Assembly: GCF_949987535.1 (NCBI RefSeq)
Contig: NC_080067.1
Span: forward strand, 63,112,405-63,176,404
Length of the DNA: 64,000 nt
Direction of reading: 5' to 3'
Source of the DNA: Balaenoptera acutorostrata
Taxonomy: Eukaryota > Chordata > Mammalia > Artiodactyla > Balaenopteridae
The position numbers and the translations under genes were made by a program. Shown one piece after another: positions 1-12,389 of this stretch (positions are counted from its first letter, which is position 1; every line of letters starts with the position of its first letter). Below the pieces are notes generated by a model that did no database searches, was not told the DNA's origin, and was given only the letters and a program-made list of their open reading frames with translations.

Positions 1-2552
1 CAGAATCCAACAACACATTAAAAGGATCATACACCATGATCAAGTGGGGTTTATCCCAGGAATGCAAGGATTCTTCAATATATGCAAATCAATTAATGTG
101 ATACACCATATTAACAAATTGAAGGATAAAAACCATATGATAATCTCAACAGATGCAGACAAAGCTTTTGACAAAACTCAACACCGATTTATGATAAAAA
201 CCCTCCAGAAAGTAGGCATAGAGGGAACTTACCTCAACATAATAAAGGCCATATATGACAAACCCACAGCCAACATTGTTCTCAATGGTGAAAAACTGAA
301 ACCATTTCTACCAAGATCAGGAACAAGACAAGGTTGCCCACTCTCACCACTATTATTCAACATAGTTTTGGAAGTTTTCGCCACAGAAATCAGAGAAGAA
401 AAAGAAATAAAAGGAATCCAAATCGGAAAAGAAGAAGTAAAACTGTCACTGTTTGCAGATGACATGATACTATACATACAGAATCCTAAAGATGCCACCA
501 GAAAACTACTAGGACTAATCAATGAATTTGGTAAAGTAGCAGGATACAAAATTAATGCACAGAAATCTCTTGTATTCCTATACACTAATGATGAAAAATC
601 TGAAAGAAAAATTAAGGAAACACTCTCATTTACCATTGCAACAAAAAGAACAAAATACCTAGGAATAAACCTACCTAAGGAGACAAAAGATCTATATGCA
701 AAAAACTATAAGACACTGTTGAAAGAAATTAAAGATGACACAAACAGATGAAGAGATATACCATACTCTTGGATTGGAAGAATCAACTTTGTGAAAATGA
801 CTATACTACCCAAAGCAATCTACAGATTCAATGCAATCCCTATCAAACCACCAATGACATTTTTCACAGAACTAGAACAAAAAATTTCACAATTTGTATG
901 GAAACACAAAAGACCCCAAATAACCAAAGCAATCTTGAGAAAGAAAAACGGAGCTGGAGGAATCAGGCTCCCAGACTTCAGACTATACTACAAAGTGACA
1001 GTAATCAAGACAGTATGGTACTGGCATAAAAACAGAAATATAGAACAATGGAACAGGATAGAAAGCTCATAGATAAACCCACGCACATATGGTCACCTTT
1101 TCTTTGATAAAGGAGGCAAAAATATACAATGGAGAAAAGACAGCCTCTTCAATAAGTGGTGCTGGGAAAACTGGACAGCTACATGTAAAAGAATGAAATC
1201 AGAACACTCCCTAACACCATATACAAAAATAAACTCACAATGGATTAAAGACCTAAATGTAAGGCCAGACACTATCAAACTCTTAGATGAAAACATAGGC
1301 AGAACACACTATGACATAAATCACAACAAGATCCTTTTTGACCCACCTCCCAGAGAAAGGGAAATAAAAATGAAAATAAACAAATGGGACCTAATGAAAC
1401 TTCAAAGCTTTTGCACAGCAAAGGAAACCATAAACAAGACGAAAAAACAACCCTCAGAATGGGAGAAAATATCTGCAAACGAAGCTACTGACAAAGGATT
1501 GATCTCCAAAATATACAAGCAGCTCATGCAGCTCAATATCAAAAAAAACAAACAACCCAATCCAAAAATGGGCAGAAGACCTAAATAGACATTTCTCCAA
1601 AGAAGATATACAGATTGCCAACAAACACATGAAAGGATGCTCAACATCACTAATTATTAGAGAAATGCAAATCAAAACTACAATGAGATATCACCTCACA
1701 CCAGTTAGAATGGGCATCATCAGAAAATCTACAAACAACAAATGCTGGAGAGGGTGTGGAGAAAAGGGAACCCTCTTGCACTGTTGGTGGGAATGTAAAT
1801 TGATACAGCCACTATGGAGAACAATATGGAGGTTCCTTAAAAAACTAAAAATAGAATTACCATATGACCCAGCAATCCCACTACTGGGCATATACCCAGA
1901 GAAAACCATAATTCAAAAAGAGTCACGTACCACAATGTTCATTGCGGCACTATTTACAATAGCCAGGACATGGAAGCAACCTAAGTGTCCATCGACAGAT
2001 GAATGGATAAAGAAGATGTGGCACATATATACAATGGAATATTACTCAGCCATAAAAAGAAACGAAATTGAGTTATCTGTAGTGAGGTGGATGGACCTAG
2101 AGTCTGTCATACAGAGTGAAGTAAGTCAGAAAGAGAAAAACAAATACCGTATGCTAACACATATATATGGACTGTAAAAAAAAATAATGGCTCTGAAAAA
2201 CCTAGGGGCAGGATAGGAATAAAGACGCAGACATAGAGAATGGACTTGCAGACAAGGGGAGGGGGAAGGGTAAGCTGGGAGGAAGTGAGAGAGTGGCATG
2301 GACTTATATACACTACCAAATGTAAAATAGATAGCTAGTGGGAAGCAGCCGCATAGCACAGGGAGATCAGCTCGGTGCTTTGTGACCACCTAGAGGGGTG
2401 GGATAGGGAGGGTGGGAGGGAAACGCAAGAGGGAGGAGATATGGGGATATATGTATATGTATAGCTGATTCACTTTGTTATACAGCAGCAACTAACACAA
2501 CAATGTGAAGCAATTATACTCCAATAAAGATGTTAAAAAAATAAATAAAACA
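1..2552 (+). mobile_element. LINE-1, 3' half (cut by window edge)
   Basis: LINE-1 retrotransposon beginning in the reverse-transcriptase region of ORF2 and running through the 3' UTR to an A-rich end near 2552, with an aataaa signal near 2523. It aligns closely by eye with 28164-30550 of the second LINE-1 in this window, except for its 3' UTR, which is of a different type. The 5' part lies outside the window, so full length and target-site duplication cannot be judged. Confidence 0.95.
44..2177 (+). pseudogene. LINE-1 ORF2 (reverse transcriptase part), broken
   Basis: ORF2 encodes the endonuclease/reverse transcriptase that copies LINE-1 RNA at nicked chromosomal DNA. The visible part holds RT motifs including [12 protein letters not shown] and the catalytic FADD box (452-463, aspartates intact), and the cysteine-containing C-terminal region ([18 protein letters not shown]). 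It is inactive. A TGG-to-TGA stop ends the first open part at 749-751. A second nonsense codon stands near 1070 (GAG to TAG compared with the family pattern). An extra A in the run 1541-1548 shifts the frame, after which the tail reads on in another frame to the stop at 2175-2177. The other copy has seven A's at the matching place. Confidence 0.93.
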
Positions 2553-3000
2553 CACTGATATACAGAAAGGTTGAAATTTGTTAGGCAAAGTCTAATGAAA
2601 AGCAAGGTGATATGAACGTTAAGGTTAAAAAGCTTTATTAGAAGTAAAGAAGGTAATGACATTGATTTAAGGTTCAATTCACCTGGAAGATATAATGATA
2701 CTAATTTATATGTACCTGATAGCATTGCCTCACTGACAGAATGATAGGAATAGACAAAATCCACTATCAGACTGACATATTTTTACATACTCCCCCAGTA
2801 ATTGATAGCTCAACCAGACAAATCAGTAAGGAAATAGATTTGAGCAAAGCAATTAACAAGCTTTTTCTAAATGATAAAGGTAGAATATTGTCCCCTACAG
2901 AATATATATTCTTCTCAAACATACATGAAATATTTGAGACCTAACCACAAACTAAGCCATAAAGAAAGCATCAATAAATGTCAAAGGATTTGTAACAGTA
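2553..3000 (+). repeat. Old L1M/HAL1-like remnant
   Basis: Translated fragments match the linker between LINE-1 endonuclease and RT, for example 'ccagtaattgatag', 'acagaatatatattcttctc' and 'gccataaagaaagcatc'. The sequence is strongly decayed and has no useful reading frame. It lies directly behind the younger LINE-1. Confidence 0.6.
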
Positions 3001-4735
3001 ATGAACTTATTTTGTATGCTCATTTTATGAAACTTTGAAAATATGGGTAAGTCTAGAGAAGAGAATAAAAATCACCTACAGTTCTACCACTCAGAGAGAA
3101 TTATTATTCACTTACTGGGTTATTCCCCTCATCTCTATTGTTTTAAATAGAATGAGATCACACTGGATATATATATATTTTTTTTAAGCTTGTATTTTTC
3201 GGTTAACATAATAACCACTTTCCCATGTTGGTAGCAATTCTCTGTAACCCTTCTGTTGGCTACATAATATTCCATGAATTGGATATACCATAATTTCCTT
3301 AACCATTTCCTTATAGTTGAATATTAGGTTTTTTCCAGTTTTCTGAGGCCATAAACAGTCCTGTAATTAAGTTTGTGGTATTTACAAGCACCTTTCATCA
3401 AAGGACCTCAAAGTGCTTAAGAGTGATCTAATTTTGTTCTCCAGCCAGTGAGATGAGTGAATAACACTTTCATTCCTCTTTGCCAGCAATAATCTTCACT
3501 TCTAACCAATGTGTTACCTGGAGGCATCACCCACCCCTTCCTGTTGCTCCCCTGCAGACAGAACTGACTTTCCCACCAGCCCTGACTACCGCAGTTGCTA
3601 CAGGTGCCTTCTGGCTTAGCATGAGGCAAACTCAATTTCAAAGAGCTTGAACATGTTCATCTGGGTGTGATCCCTGCGGAAGCCCGCAGCCTCTCCCTCC
3701 AACACTGTAACTTGGGCAGAGTGTTCCTTAGAAGGATGATGCAGTTGATCAAAGCTTGATAATTCAGCTGACATTCATTTCACATGTGTATGTAATTTCT
3801 AAGTGCTGGGTATGTTAAATAAATATTTCCCTGTAATTTGTTTGTGTTGCAGGTATTTGGGTAATTATTTTTACCCTTCTATTTTTTAATTACAAAATTA
3901 TTTAACAACTTCTTTTGAAACAGCAAAGGAGGTTGAGAAAAGTCGACATGGTTCATGAAGTTCAGCAAGAGGCAAGATGGGTGATCCAACTGTGCATTTC
4001 AGAAGTGAAAATGGGATGCTGTATTGCTTTGGGGAGAACACAACTGCTCTGATAGCTAGTTAATTATGTTATGAACGGGGCATTAAAAAGTGTTCCCTTG
4101 CATGTTTGTCATTTGATCTTCTGCCATACAATGGCTCACTCTGATTGTCTTCTCACAAAAGCATTAGTTCACTTGTAGGAGAGAAATGTTTTTGCCTCTC
4201 TTTCTTCGGTTTGTTCCTTCCTCCTCCAGCCCCAACCTCCGTCCAAACCCCTACCTCTCACTCTCCTGCATTCCTTCTCCCAAATACATAAAGACCCATG
4301 AGTGTAGTTAAAGAACAATGGGAGTGGGCAATGTGATGACCATTATGATCTTTACTGTTTCCACTTTCTCAGCTCCCAGCTCCACTTGAGCCACTAACAA
4401 ACCATCCAGGTTTCCAGATAGAGTGAGTGAACTTAGCTGTGAAATGTACCCTCCCAGGAGTAAGCTGGCAAGTTTTAATATCTCATTCCTCAAACACCCT
4501 CAGGCATTGCTCTTCTCTCCATGTTGGTGCCCACTTCTCAGTGCCCCACTGCCCCACGCCTGGGGGCAGGCAGAAGTACAGCCCCTCTGCTTTGCAGTCC
4601 CCTGCTCCTCAAGATAACCTGTCTCACTTCCCCCTTAAATAGTAGAGGCTGGTGGTTAATAACCACAGCTAAAATGTGAAATGGAATAGTATAGAAAGTA
4701 GTACATAGAGAGTATGCTAAGGCATGCAGAGACCA
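3001..4735. other. No gene seen; partly repeat-like
   Basis: 3200-3380 resembles antisense LINE text ('ctacataatattccatgaattgg'-like) but is too decayed to name. The rest is unique, moderately AT-rich sequence with pyrimidine-rich patches (4195-4280). Open frames are short and show no codon structure. Confidence 0.5.
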
Positions 4736-4862
4736 TTACTATCTCCATCAGCAGACAAGGGGATGGGGCAGAGAGAGGCTAAGTGACTTGCCCACAGTCA
4801 TACAGCTATTTAAGTGATGGAGCTGGATTTGAACCCAGGCTGTGACTCCAAGACCCAAGCAG
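4736..4862 (-). repeat. MIR SINE fragment
   Basis: Contains the MIR core in reverse: 'gaggctaagtgacttgccca', then 'catacagctatttaagtgat', then 'ggatttgaacccaggct'. This is an ancient tRNA-derived mammalian SINE. Confidence 0.8.
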
Positions 4863-4894
4863 ATTTCACCAATGTGACAAATGCTGGTAGTAAT

Positions 4895-5035
4895 TTCATT
4901 TAACCAACAGACATTTGTTGAGCACCAACTATGTGCTGGGCCATGTTCTACTGCTGGGGAGCCAGAGAGGAGTTTAAAAAGATCCCTAGCCTCCAAAAAC
5001 TTGCAGCCTAGATGAGGAAGCCAACAAGAAAGGAT
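4895..5035. repeat. Ancient mammalian dispersed repeat
   Basis: The motif 'catttgttgagcaccaacta', then 'tgtgctgggcc' and 'ctagatgaggaag' belongs to a common old eutherian repeat ('attgagcacctactatgtgccaggcactg' type). I recognise the pattern but cannot name the family with certainty. Confidence 0.5.
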
Positions 5036-5360
5036 GCAACCCCTGGATAGCAGAGCTGCTGCGGAAGCCTCCAGGGTCCCCTGGGAGGCATGACAAGTGA
5101 CACCCTCAGAGGATGAAGACCAAACTCAACCCCCAAACTCCTTATGGCCGCTCTTCTAGCAACTTATTCAGCGAGATGCCCATGAAAGCTGAGAGATTCC
5201 GGTGGTGACTTACCTCCCCTGGCGTCTCCAGCCGCCCTGGAGTGTAATTTGCACGGGGATGCTGAACAGCTGCATAAGACCAGGGGGCTGGGCAAAATGG
5301 ACTCCTCCCACCTGAGCCATAGCCTCTGAGGGCTCCCGAAGGGTGAAGTTTACACAGCAA

Positions 5361-5660
5361 CAGAAGTGGGGTCCCAGGGGAGCCGCCAGTCCCCGGCGCA
5401 GGCAGCCATCGGAAGCACGTGCGCCTCCAGAGCTGCCACCTGGTGGTGTGCGGTGCCCACTCTCCTGGGGAGGTGGGGGGTTAGAGCAGGCCTGTCTGGG
5501 GGTTCTGCAGATTCCTGGCAGGGCGGTCCGTCCAAAAGACTCAAGGCCCTAAGTGGTTTTCTGCAGCCCGACCTTCTCCCCGTGGTCGCCCAATGCCTGC
5601 CGCCACCTTATCACCTGGGTTCTGCTTCAGCAGCCAGTGCATCGCCATAGAGACCTACAC
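5361..5660. promoter_or_regulatory. GC-rich patch with strong CTCF-like motif
   Basis: A GC-rich island of about 300 bp in AT-rich surroundings. At 5433-5446 it contains CTGCCACCTGGTGG, the reverse complement of the CTCF core CCACCAGGTGGCAG. No TATA box or splice-flanked exon can be shown. Open frames in all three phases are probably a GC effect. A cis-regulatory or insulator element is inferred, not proven. Confidence 0.45.
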
Positions 5661-5854
5661 GCTTGTGGAAAGTTCTGAGGCCCAAGGGACCCTGTATAAT
5701 TTGCGAAGGACATACGCAGTTCAAGGTTTATAAAAAGAGGAAATGTTTTGCCCTGGCCACGTTTCCTTTTTCATAAATTTTCTGTTAGAGTGCAAGCTCA
5801 GAGGATGGATTTTTTCTGGTTAATTGCATGTTCTGATTAAGAGAATTCGTTTCT

Positions 5855-6145
5855 GAGCTTCCCTGGTGGCGCAGTGGTTGAGAATCTGCCTGCCAATGCA
5901 GGGGACACGGGTTCGAGCCCTGGTCTGGGAGGATCCCACATGCCGCGGAGCAACTGGGCCCGTGAGCCACAACTACTGAGCCTGCGCGTCTGGAGCCTGT
6001 GCGCCGCAACAAGAGAGGCCGCAATAGCGAGAGGCCCGCGCACCGCGATGAAGAGTGGCCCCCGCTTGCCGCAACTAGAGAAAGCCCTCGCACAGAAACG
6101 AAGACCCAACACAGCCATAAATTAATTAATTAATTTTTTTAAAAA
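5855..6145 (+). mobile_element. CHR-type SINE (young form)
   Basis: Full tRNA-derived SINE with B box ggttcgagccc and a taattaatt/poly(A) tail. It is flanked by a 16-bp TSD, aagagaattcgtttct, at 5839-5854 and 6146-6161. Confidence 0.96.
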
Positions 6146-6161
6146 AAGAGAATTCGTTTCT

Positions 6162-8444
6162 ATACCATATGTGATCTCCCAAATTTTCAAGACTCAAAGG
6201 ATCATAAAATAACTCACCATTAAAACTCTAACAAAGTTTTAAAAAACTGTATCAAATGATATTTTATATTTCTTTAATAACTAAAAGACATTTGGGGGAT
6301 CTTTCGATACCACGAAATCATGAACATAAATTACTATTATATTGTAGCTTACCGAAATGATGATAGAATGTTAGGTAGACTACTTTTGCTGCGTGTTTTT
6401 TAGTAAAGGTAATATTATCTTAACATTTTCCAAAACATTGGTGTTAGCAAGAACGTAAGCATAATCTCATCTATAAACATCATATATATACAGCCATATT
6501 TATTAACTGTTACTTGCAGCTGTATTAATATCACTTAATGAAAAAAACATACTTATATACTTATGATTTGTATTAATTTTCTATTAGAGTTATGGACTAG
6601 TTCCTTTGTAAATTATTTGTTTTTAATGAACTGATGCAATTTGGAATAAAAACTGATACCAACTAGAATTTTTTCCTTCTGCTTCCTACTTGTAACAGCC
6701 TTATAAATATATAATAAATCTTCTTTTTCAGATTTAGATGTGCTAATAAATTCCCCTGCAATTTGGTATGTAAACTCTCTTTGAAGAAATTAGTGGCTTT
6801 CTGTTATTTTTATGTATTTGATTCAACCTCAGAAATAGGGTACTTTCTGAGCCCCTAAGACCCCCTACTTGAATTTGCACTCGCCTTTACTGGGGCTTCC
6901 CATTTCATAATTCTAGTTCCACCTAAGTGAAAATAGTCATGCAGAATCTTTAAAAATTCATTTTAAGAAGGTGTGAACAAAGAAAGTGAGTTATTTTAAA
7001 TTACTTTTAGTCCCAATTCAAAAGTTCTGATAGATCCAGACAGATTTATTTTGGGTCCTGGACAAGTCTGGGTCTGGTATGTCTTAGAAGTAGCTGGCAC
7101 AGTTGGCCATCTGAGATTGACCTCAGACCCAGTCTACGCTTGGTTTTTTCTTCCTTTTTACAGAGGGTCATCATGGTAAGTGGGAAGGAGTAACTTAACC
7201 TGTTACCCTTTGATTTTCTTCCTGGTGCCCCTTCACTTGGTAACTGACTGGCCTCTCTGACCACCAATAGCAGACCACTCCCCTCTCACCCTAACAACAA
7301 GTGCCCGACACACACACACTCCACTCAAGGCTCAGAGCCTACCTCTCAAGAAGAACCTAGAGTGGTTGCTATGAATTGCAATCCCAATGCATCCATTCAG
7401 GAACACACAAGCTAAGCCAGAAGGAGTGTGGTGGTAAGAGACGCCAGGTGCACGGACCTTCACTGTACATCAGGATCTCTGATCCCCACCCTTGGTCCCT
7501 CAGACCGTCCCTGAGTCCCCAGCTTACTCTTTCCTCTCAGAGTTGCTGGAAATCACTTCCTACTCCACAAAAGCCATGAGTCAACCATCAAGCCCACCAT
7601 TTGGGCCCCCTCCCTCTCTGGGCCAGAGGATTTGGGTACTGGGTTCAAATCTCAGGTTTGTAACTTCAGGTAACACTTTATACATTCCCTGCCCTGGTTT
7701 TCCTTAGCAAAAAGAAAGTAAATAAAATTCAGTGTGAGTTGTGTGAGTGTGATGTAGTGAGTGTGATTAGTGCCCATAAACTGTTGTGAGATCTGAAGAT
7801 GAGAGGGGATGTTACTGTAAAATGCTGGCATCATGGATTCTTGGCTCCACATTTTCTTTTGCACTGAACAGATGCTTTACTCAAGGGAAAAAAGAACCAT
7901 CTCTCCCTTTCACCAGGCTAGAGAAACCACTTCCTCACTCATTTTCATATTCTCTCAATTATATACTACTTATTAGAGCTACGAATTCTTTGGTAGCTGA
8001 AATTCTCCATGTTCATGAGAACTGTATCTCTCTTCAAATTTGGAGATGAACAAATCATATACAACAACCTAAAAAGTATACAACAGCTTATGTTCTTTGT
8101 CTGTCTCTGCTATTTGTAGGAGAATAAATAAACCTCTAACTGAACAATCATCCTGGTATGAGTAGTTTTTGCTGGTGCAAGCAGCAATTTAAACTGTCAA
8201 AAGTAGAGTAATACGTGATCTTACATTCTCTTTGCAGGAAAAACAAACAATAAGGGAGTATGATTTGTGCTACACGTTTACAGAGTCTTAGATGGTATCT
8301 TCCTTTTCCTTTATCATAATGACTAACTCCAGACATCTTTGCTAATCAAATGGACACTGACCCTATATGACCTGGGCTCATGTCAGAGAAACCAGTGTCA
8401 CCTCTCTGCAGATGGTCTCCCTGCTCTGATGAGTGATAATACTA
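6162..8444. other. No gene seen
   Basis: AT-rich unique sequence to about 7000, then mixed composition with a short (ca)n at 7308-7320. Scattered open frames of 60-90 codons lack splice or start context. No repeat family is recognised with confidence. Confidence 0.5.
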
Positions 8445-8595
8445 ATGACTAACGTTTACTGAGTACTTTCTATGAGCCAGTCATGGTTCTAAGGCTTTAC
8501 ATGCATTAATTCACTTCTTGGGCATTTTTAAGAGCAGAGAGCTACACTGAGTTACAAAACCTCACAAGAGCCACAGAACTGGTCCAACCTGGCAT
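8445..8595 (-). repeat. MIR SINE fragment
   Basis: 'aacgtttactgagtactttc', 'ttctaaggctttacatgcat' and the following text match MIR read in reverse. It is decayed. Confidence 0.65.
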
Positions 8596-8712
8596 AGCAA
8601 AAGCTCATTGGATAATTGAAGCAGAAACTAATAGAAACAATAGCTGAAATTGTTAGATAGTTCAAGAGCCCTTGATTTATGGTCCCGTTTGAAATCCACT
8701 GTGTCCAAGTCT

Positions 8713-8726
8713 TCACCAGGTGGCAC
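8713..8726 (+). promoter_or_regulatory. CTCF-like motif
   Basis: tcaccaggtggcac resembles the CTCF core in the forward direction. It is a motif match only. Confidence 0.3.
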
Positions 8727-8839
8727 TGGGCACAGACATACTTTATAATAATGTAAGTCAAGGCAACTGATCACTGCTTGAATGGTACTTGATTCCAAGT
8801 GTGACCTATTCACTACAGATTCCCAGGCCCCATCTTTAG

Positions 8840-8955
8840 AGATTCCGATCAAACAGTTGGGGTGTAGCACCCAGGAACATGCATTTTGAAAAGCTCCTCA
8901 TGTGATCCTAATACAGGTCGTCCTACATTCATACATTGGAAAACCCTGGGTCATG
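8840..8955. repeat. MER5-like hAT remnant
   Basis: 'aacatgcattttgaaaagct', 'cctcatgtgatcctaat' and 'ggaaaaccctggg' look like one end of a MER5-type non-autonomous DNA transposon. Confidence 0.5.
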
Positions 8956-9264
8956 TTATGGGTTTAATAGGTCTTGGAGGCATGGTCCTTGGGATCCTAA
9001 ACTGTTTCTAGTCCCAGATCACTAGACCTCTCTGGAACTCAGCTTATTCCTCTATGCAATGAGGGGGTTGGAACAGATGTTTAATGTACTTTCCATCTTT
9101 AAGATCCAATAAAGTATATGAAACCATAAGTTAGTTTGCAAGGAAAAGTTATCTCCTCTCCTGGAGTGACAATAATGCAAGAACACCCCACCTCAGCTGC
9201 TGAGTGACAGTGCTCACCTAGAAAAAAGAGAACCCAACCAACCGCCCTCAACCTACTTCTCCTA

Positions 9265-9480
9265 GAGAAGTAATAACAATTTAGGCACCCTGAGCGACCC
9301 TGCGCCGGGTGTCGTGCTCAGTGCCTTGGGAACGTTATTTCCCTTAGTCACATAACCCAAGGAGGTAGGCATTCACTCATTTTGCAGATGAGGACACAGA
9401 GACCCAAATCACAAAGCCGCAGCAAGAAGCGGCAGGTCCAGGACTCCAGAAGAGATCAGATTCAAAGCCCAGCTTTTACT
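9265..9480 (-). repeat. MIR SINE fragment
   Basis: 'cattttgcagatgaggacac', then 'agagacccaaatcacaaagc' and 'gattcaaagcccagc' follow reverse MIR order. Confidence 0.7.
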
Positions 9481-9969
9481 AATAGTCTGCCTTCTCACTC
9501 AGTGGCTTGGGACATGTGCCTTATCCTCAAGGTTTGCCCAGGAATGTTGGTGGCCAGGTCTTCGCAGAGACAGGATGTTCATAAGTTTTGATAGGTCCGG
9601 GTGTCTTAGTTACTTTTAGATAAATTCTTGTTTCTGATTTGACCAAGCCCTCATTTCTTGTCAAGTGATATGTGGTCATTAATTCTAATGCATCCTTTAA
9701 AATGATAGAATAACTCTGTTAACAAAAACTCAGTCAGAATTCTCAATTAACTAAAAGTTGTTTTGTTTTGTTTCCTGTTTCTCTTTCCAAGGAGAAGACA
9801 ACGAAGTATATGAAAATGAACTTATATGAGACACTTAATTTTTTAAAATTCCAGGAGAGTTCCTAGGTTAGTAGAGATACAGATCACTCTCCTTGCTCAG
9901 GTAATTTTTGGCTAGTGGACTCCTGATCCCACTGCAGACACCTTTAATGTCCATTCCCCGTGAGCTGAA

Positions 9970-10085
9970 AAATTTAGCTCCGTGAGGGTCTGAGTCTGTC
10001 TGTTTTATTCATTACTGTACCACCAGCTCCTAGAACCGTGCCTAGCACAGATGCCCGGGATATAGTTCCTGAATGACTGAACAAG
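9970..10085 (+). repeat. L2 LINE 3' end fragment
   Basis: 'tccgtgagggtctgagtctg', 'attactgtaccaccagctcc' and 'gtgcctagcacagatg' followed by 'ctgaatgactgaac' match the L2 tail. Confidence 0.65.
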
Positions 10086-10339
10086 CTGGACACTATCTCA
10101 GAAATTATTCTGTGGATGGCATTAAAGGCAACCACTTCCAACCAGTTGGGATAGGCTTGCAAGATTGAAGCGTTTGGCTATTCCTGTCTACATCTTCCAT
10201 TTATATCTACAGCCTTTCCATGGTGTGACTTAAAGCTCAAAATGATGGTTGTGAGGATCTGCAAGATTCTTAGTCATTCTATCCAACAAGCATTTAGTGA
10301 GCTTCTCTTAGTGTAGAGTTCAATTATAGTCACATATTA

Positions 10340-10540
10340 CACAGCAGTGATTCTCAAAGGGGACGGGGCCACCCCCTGGTGGACATTTTGGAAACCTGTC
10401 GGGTGTTTCTTGGTTGTCACCATGATTGGAGTGGACAGCCAGATGTGGCAGATGTCCTGCAGTTTGCAGGAAAGTCCCAAACAACAAACAATTGCCCTGA
10501 GTGCCATGGAACTTTCCACGTTCCCGCTGGACATTCATGT
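10340..10540 (+). repeat. MER20-like hAT element
   Basis: 'gcagtgattctcaaaggg', then 'ccccctggtggacattttgg', then 'tgtttcttggttgtcacca' follow the MER20 pattern, a eutherian non-autonomous hAT transposon. It carries ccaccccctggtgg (10369-10382), a CTCF-like core on the minus strand. Confidence 0.6.
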
Positions 10541-11113
10541 AGATGAAAAGTCTGTTAATAATGATCTGAGCTAAAATCAAACACCGTTTTACATACGAAC
10601 ACAAAATATCTTGTGTTTGACTGGCTTTTGCGTTTTTCAATATTTGTTGAATTTTCCAAAATGCACCTACTGTGAAAATTGAGAGAAATGTGTATTTGTT
10701 TTGTTCAGAACTTTATCAAAAGTTCTTCACCATTTTGGAAACGTATATCACCATCAGCAAAGCTGCACGTGGTATCTGAGTTACCAATATAATAAAACCC
10801 AAATCAGCCTATGTTTTCAGCTGTCACATCCAACGTGACTATCCATATAAATGTCAGCATGTGTACTTCACTGTACCACTGATGTGGCCATGCCTAAGAA
10901 TTCGCATGGAGAATTACATACTAAATGGGAATTTACTCAACTTTAATTTCTTCTATATAACAGTTAGGGTATTATATTTTTTAAACATGTGTAGGTAGGT
11001 TATATCATCTATGGATCTCATTTCAGAATAGTAAAGTATTGATATTTGCTATGAAGAGGACATTGGGTCTGAAAGGATTGAACACTACTGTCCTCCTTGT
11101 TAAGAAAGTGGAG
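10541..11113. other. No gene seen
   Basis: AT-rich unique sequence. No recognised repeat or reading frame of note. Confidence 0.5.
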
Positions 11114-11476
11114 GGACTTCCCTGGTGGTGCAGTGGTTAAGAATCCGCCTGCCAATGCAGGGGACACAGGTTCAAGCTCTGGTCCGGGAAGATCCCACAT
11201 GCCATGGAGCAACTAAGCCTGTGCGCCACAACTACTGGGCCTGCGCTCTAGAGCCCATGATCCACAACTACTGAGCCCACGCGCCTAGAGCCCGTGAGCC
11301 ACTACGGAAGCCCGTGCACCTAGAACCCGAGCTCTGCAACAAGAGAAGCCACTGCGATGAGAAGTCTGCGCACCACAACAAAGAGTAGCCCCCGCTTGAT
11401 GCAACTGGAGAAAGCCTGCGCACAGCAACTAAGACCCAACGCAGCCAAAATATAACTTAATTAATTAAAAAAAAAA
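11114..11476 (+). mobile_element. CHR-type SINE (older long form)
   Basis: Head 'gggacttccctggtggtgca'. The body contains repeated 'gagcc...ccacaactactg' modules and the end is A-rich. The TSD is aagaaagtgga / aagaaattgga (one mismatch). The 'gttaagaat' head and higher divergence place it in an older subfamily than the 'gttgagaat' copies. Confidence 0.94.
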
Positions 11477-12389
11477 AAGAAATTGGATAATTATGTTTCA
11501 GGAATTTTTTTTAAAACTTGATTCAACATATTCTTTTTTTTTTCCCCCCAACGTATTCTTTTCCAGGCTTTTTGATACAGTGTGCCAGTATCTTTCTTGG
11601 GCCAAATGGGACATGTCTACTCAAGTAGATTCATAGTCCCATCTCAATCAGCTCATTTGGGGAAATAAGCAGGTGTCAACACACCCATGCAAATAGAAAC
11701 CCACACGATTCCTGCCCTGGAAACACCCAGCCTTCTCTGAGTTGCTAAGTTCACACACCATGCACAAGAAGAGGTGAACTGTGCTTTTCTCCCTCATCCC
11801 TCCACACCCCCACTGCCCCGTACCACCCTCAGCATGAGGACCTCCCTGGTCTGGGACCTGCCACACAGTAGGCTCAAAATAAAAGGTCTGAATGAATAAA
11901 TGACCCTTGAAAGTATCTGTGCCAGAGGTAATGCAGTAAAAAAAAAGAGGAGAAGCAGGGAGGTGACACAGTAAGGAGGCTGCCTATATTTTTTATTCAG
12001 ATAGGATGACTGGTACCAATTTATTTTAACCAAAAATGTGGCTTTTGTGCATCAAATGCTGTTGGCACTTGAAACATTTTATGCAATTCTCACCTTGCCT
12101 CTTTCTTTGCAGAGAAGAGGAGTGAGGGTTCTTACCCTTGTCTCCTTCAGCTTCCCTCCTCCCTCTCAAAATATCTCTGTTGCCAAATCACCTCTATACT
12201 GGCTCAGCCTCTCCTTCCTTCTCCTCCCCACCAGAGGAAAGGGGTCCTCCTCCTTTCCAAGAAACACTTTCAGCTGATGCTTTTGCTCCCCCCGTCCCCT
12301 TGTATTTTCTACAGGATCTTGATCTATCTCCACTTTTGTAATTTCAGCCTTCTGCTCTCCCAACCAAAATGTCCAGATCTACCCTATCT
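11477..12389. other. No gene; L2 tail fragment inside
   Basis: 11825-11905 ('ctgccacacagtaggctcaa' followed by 'tgaatgaataaatgacc') looks like an L2 end. The remainder is unique, with pyrimidine-rich text at 12100-12300. Confidence 0.5.

Noticed and set aside
229..636. 135-codon minus-strand frame
   Set aside because: It is the shadow of LINE-1 ORF2 on the opposite strand.
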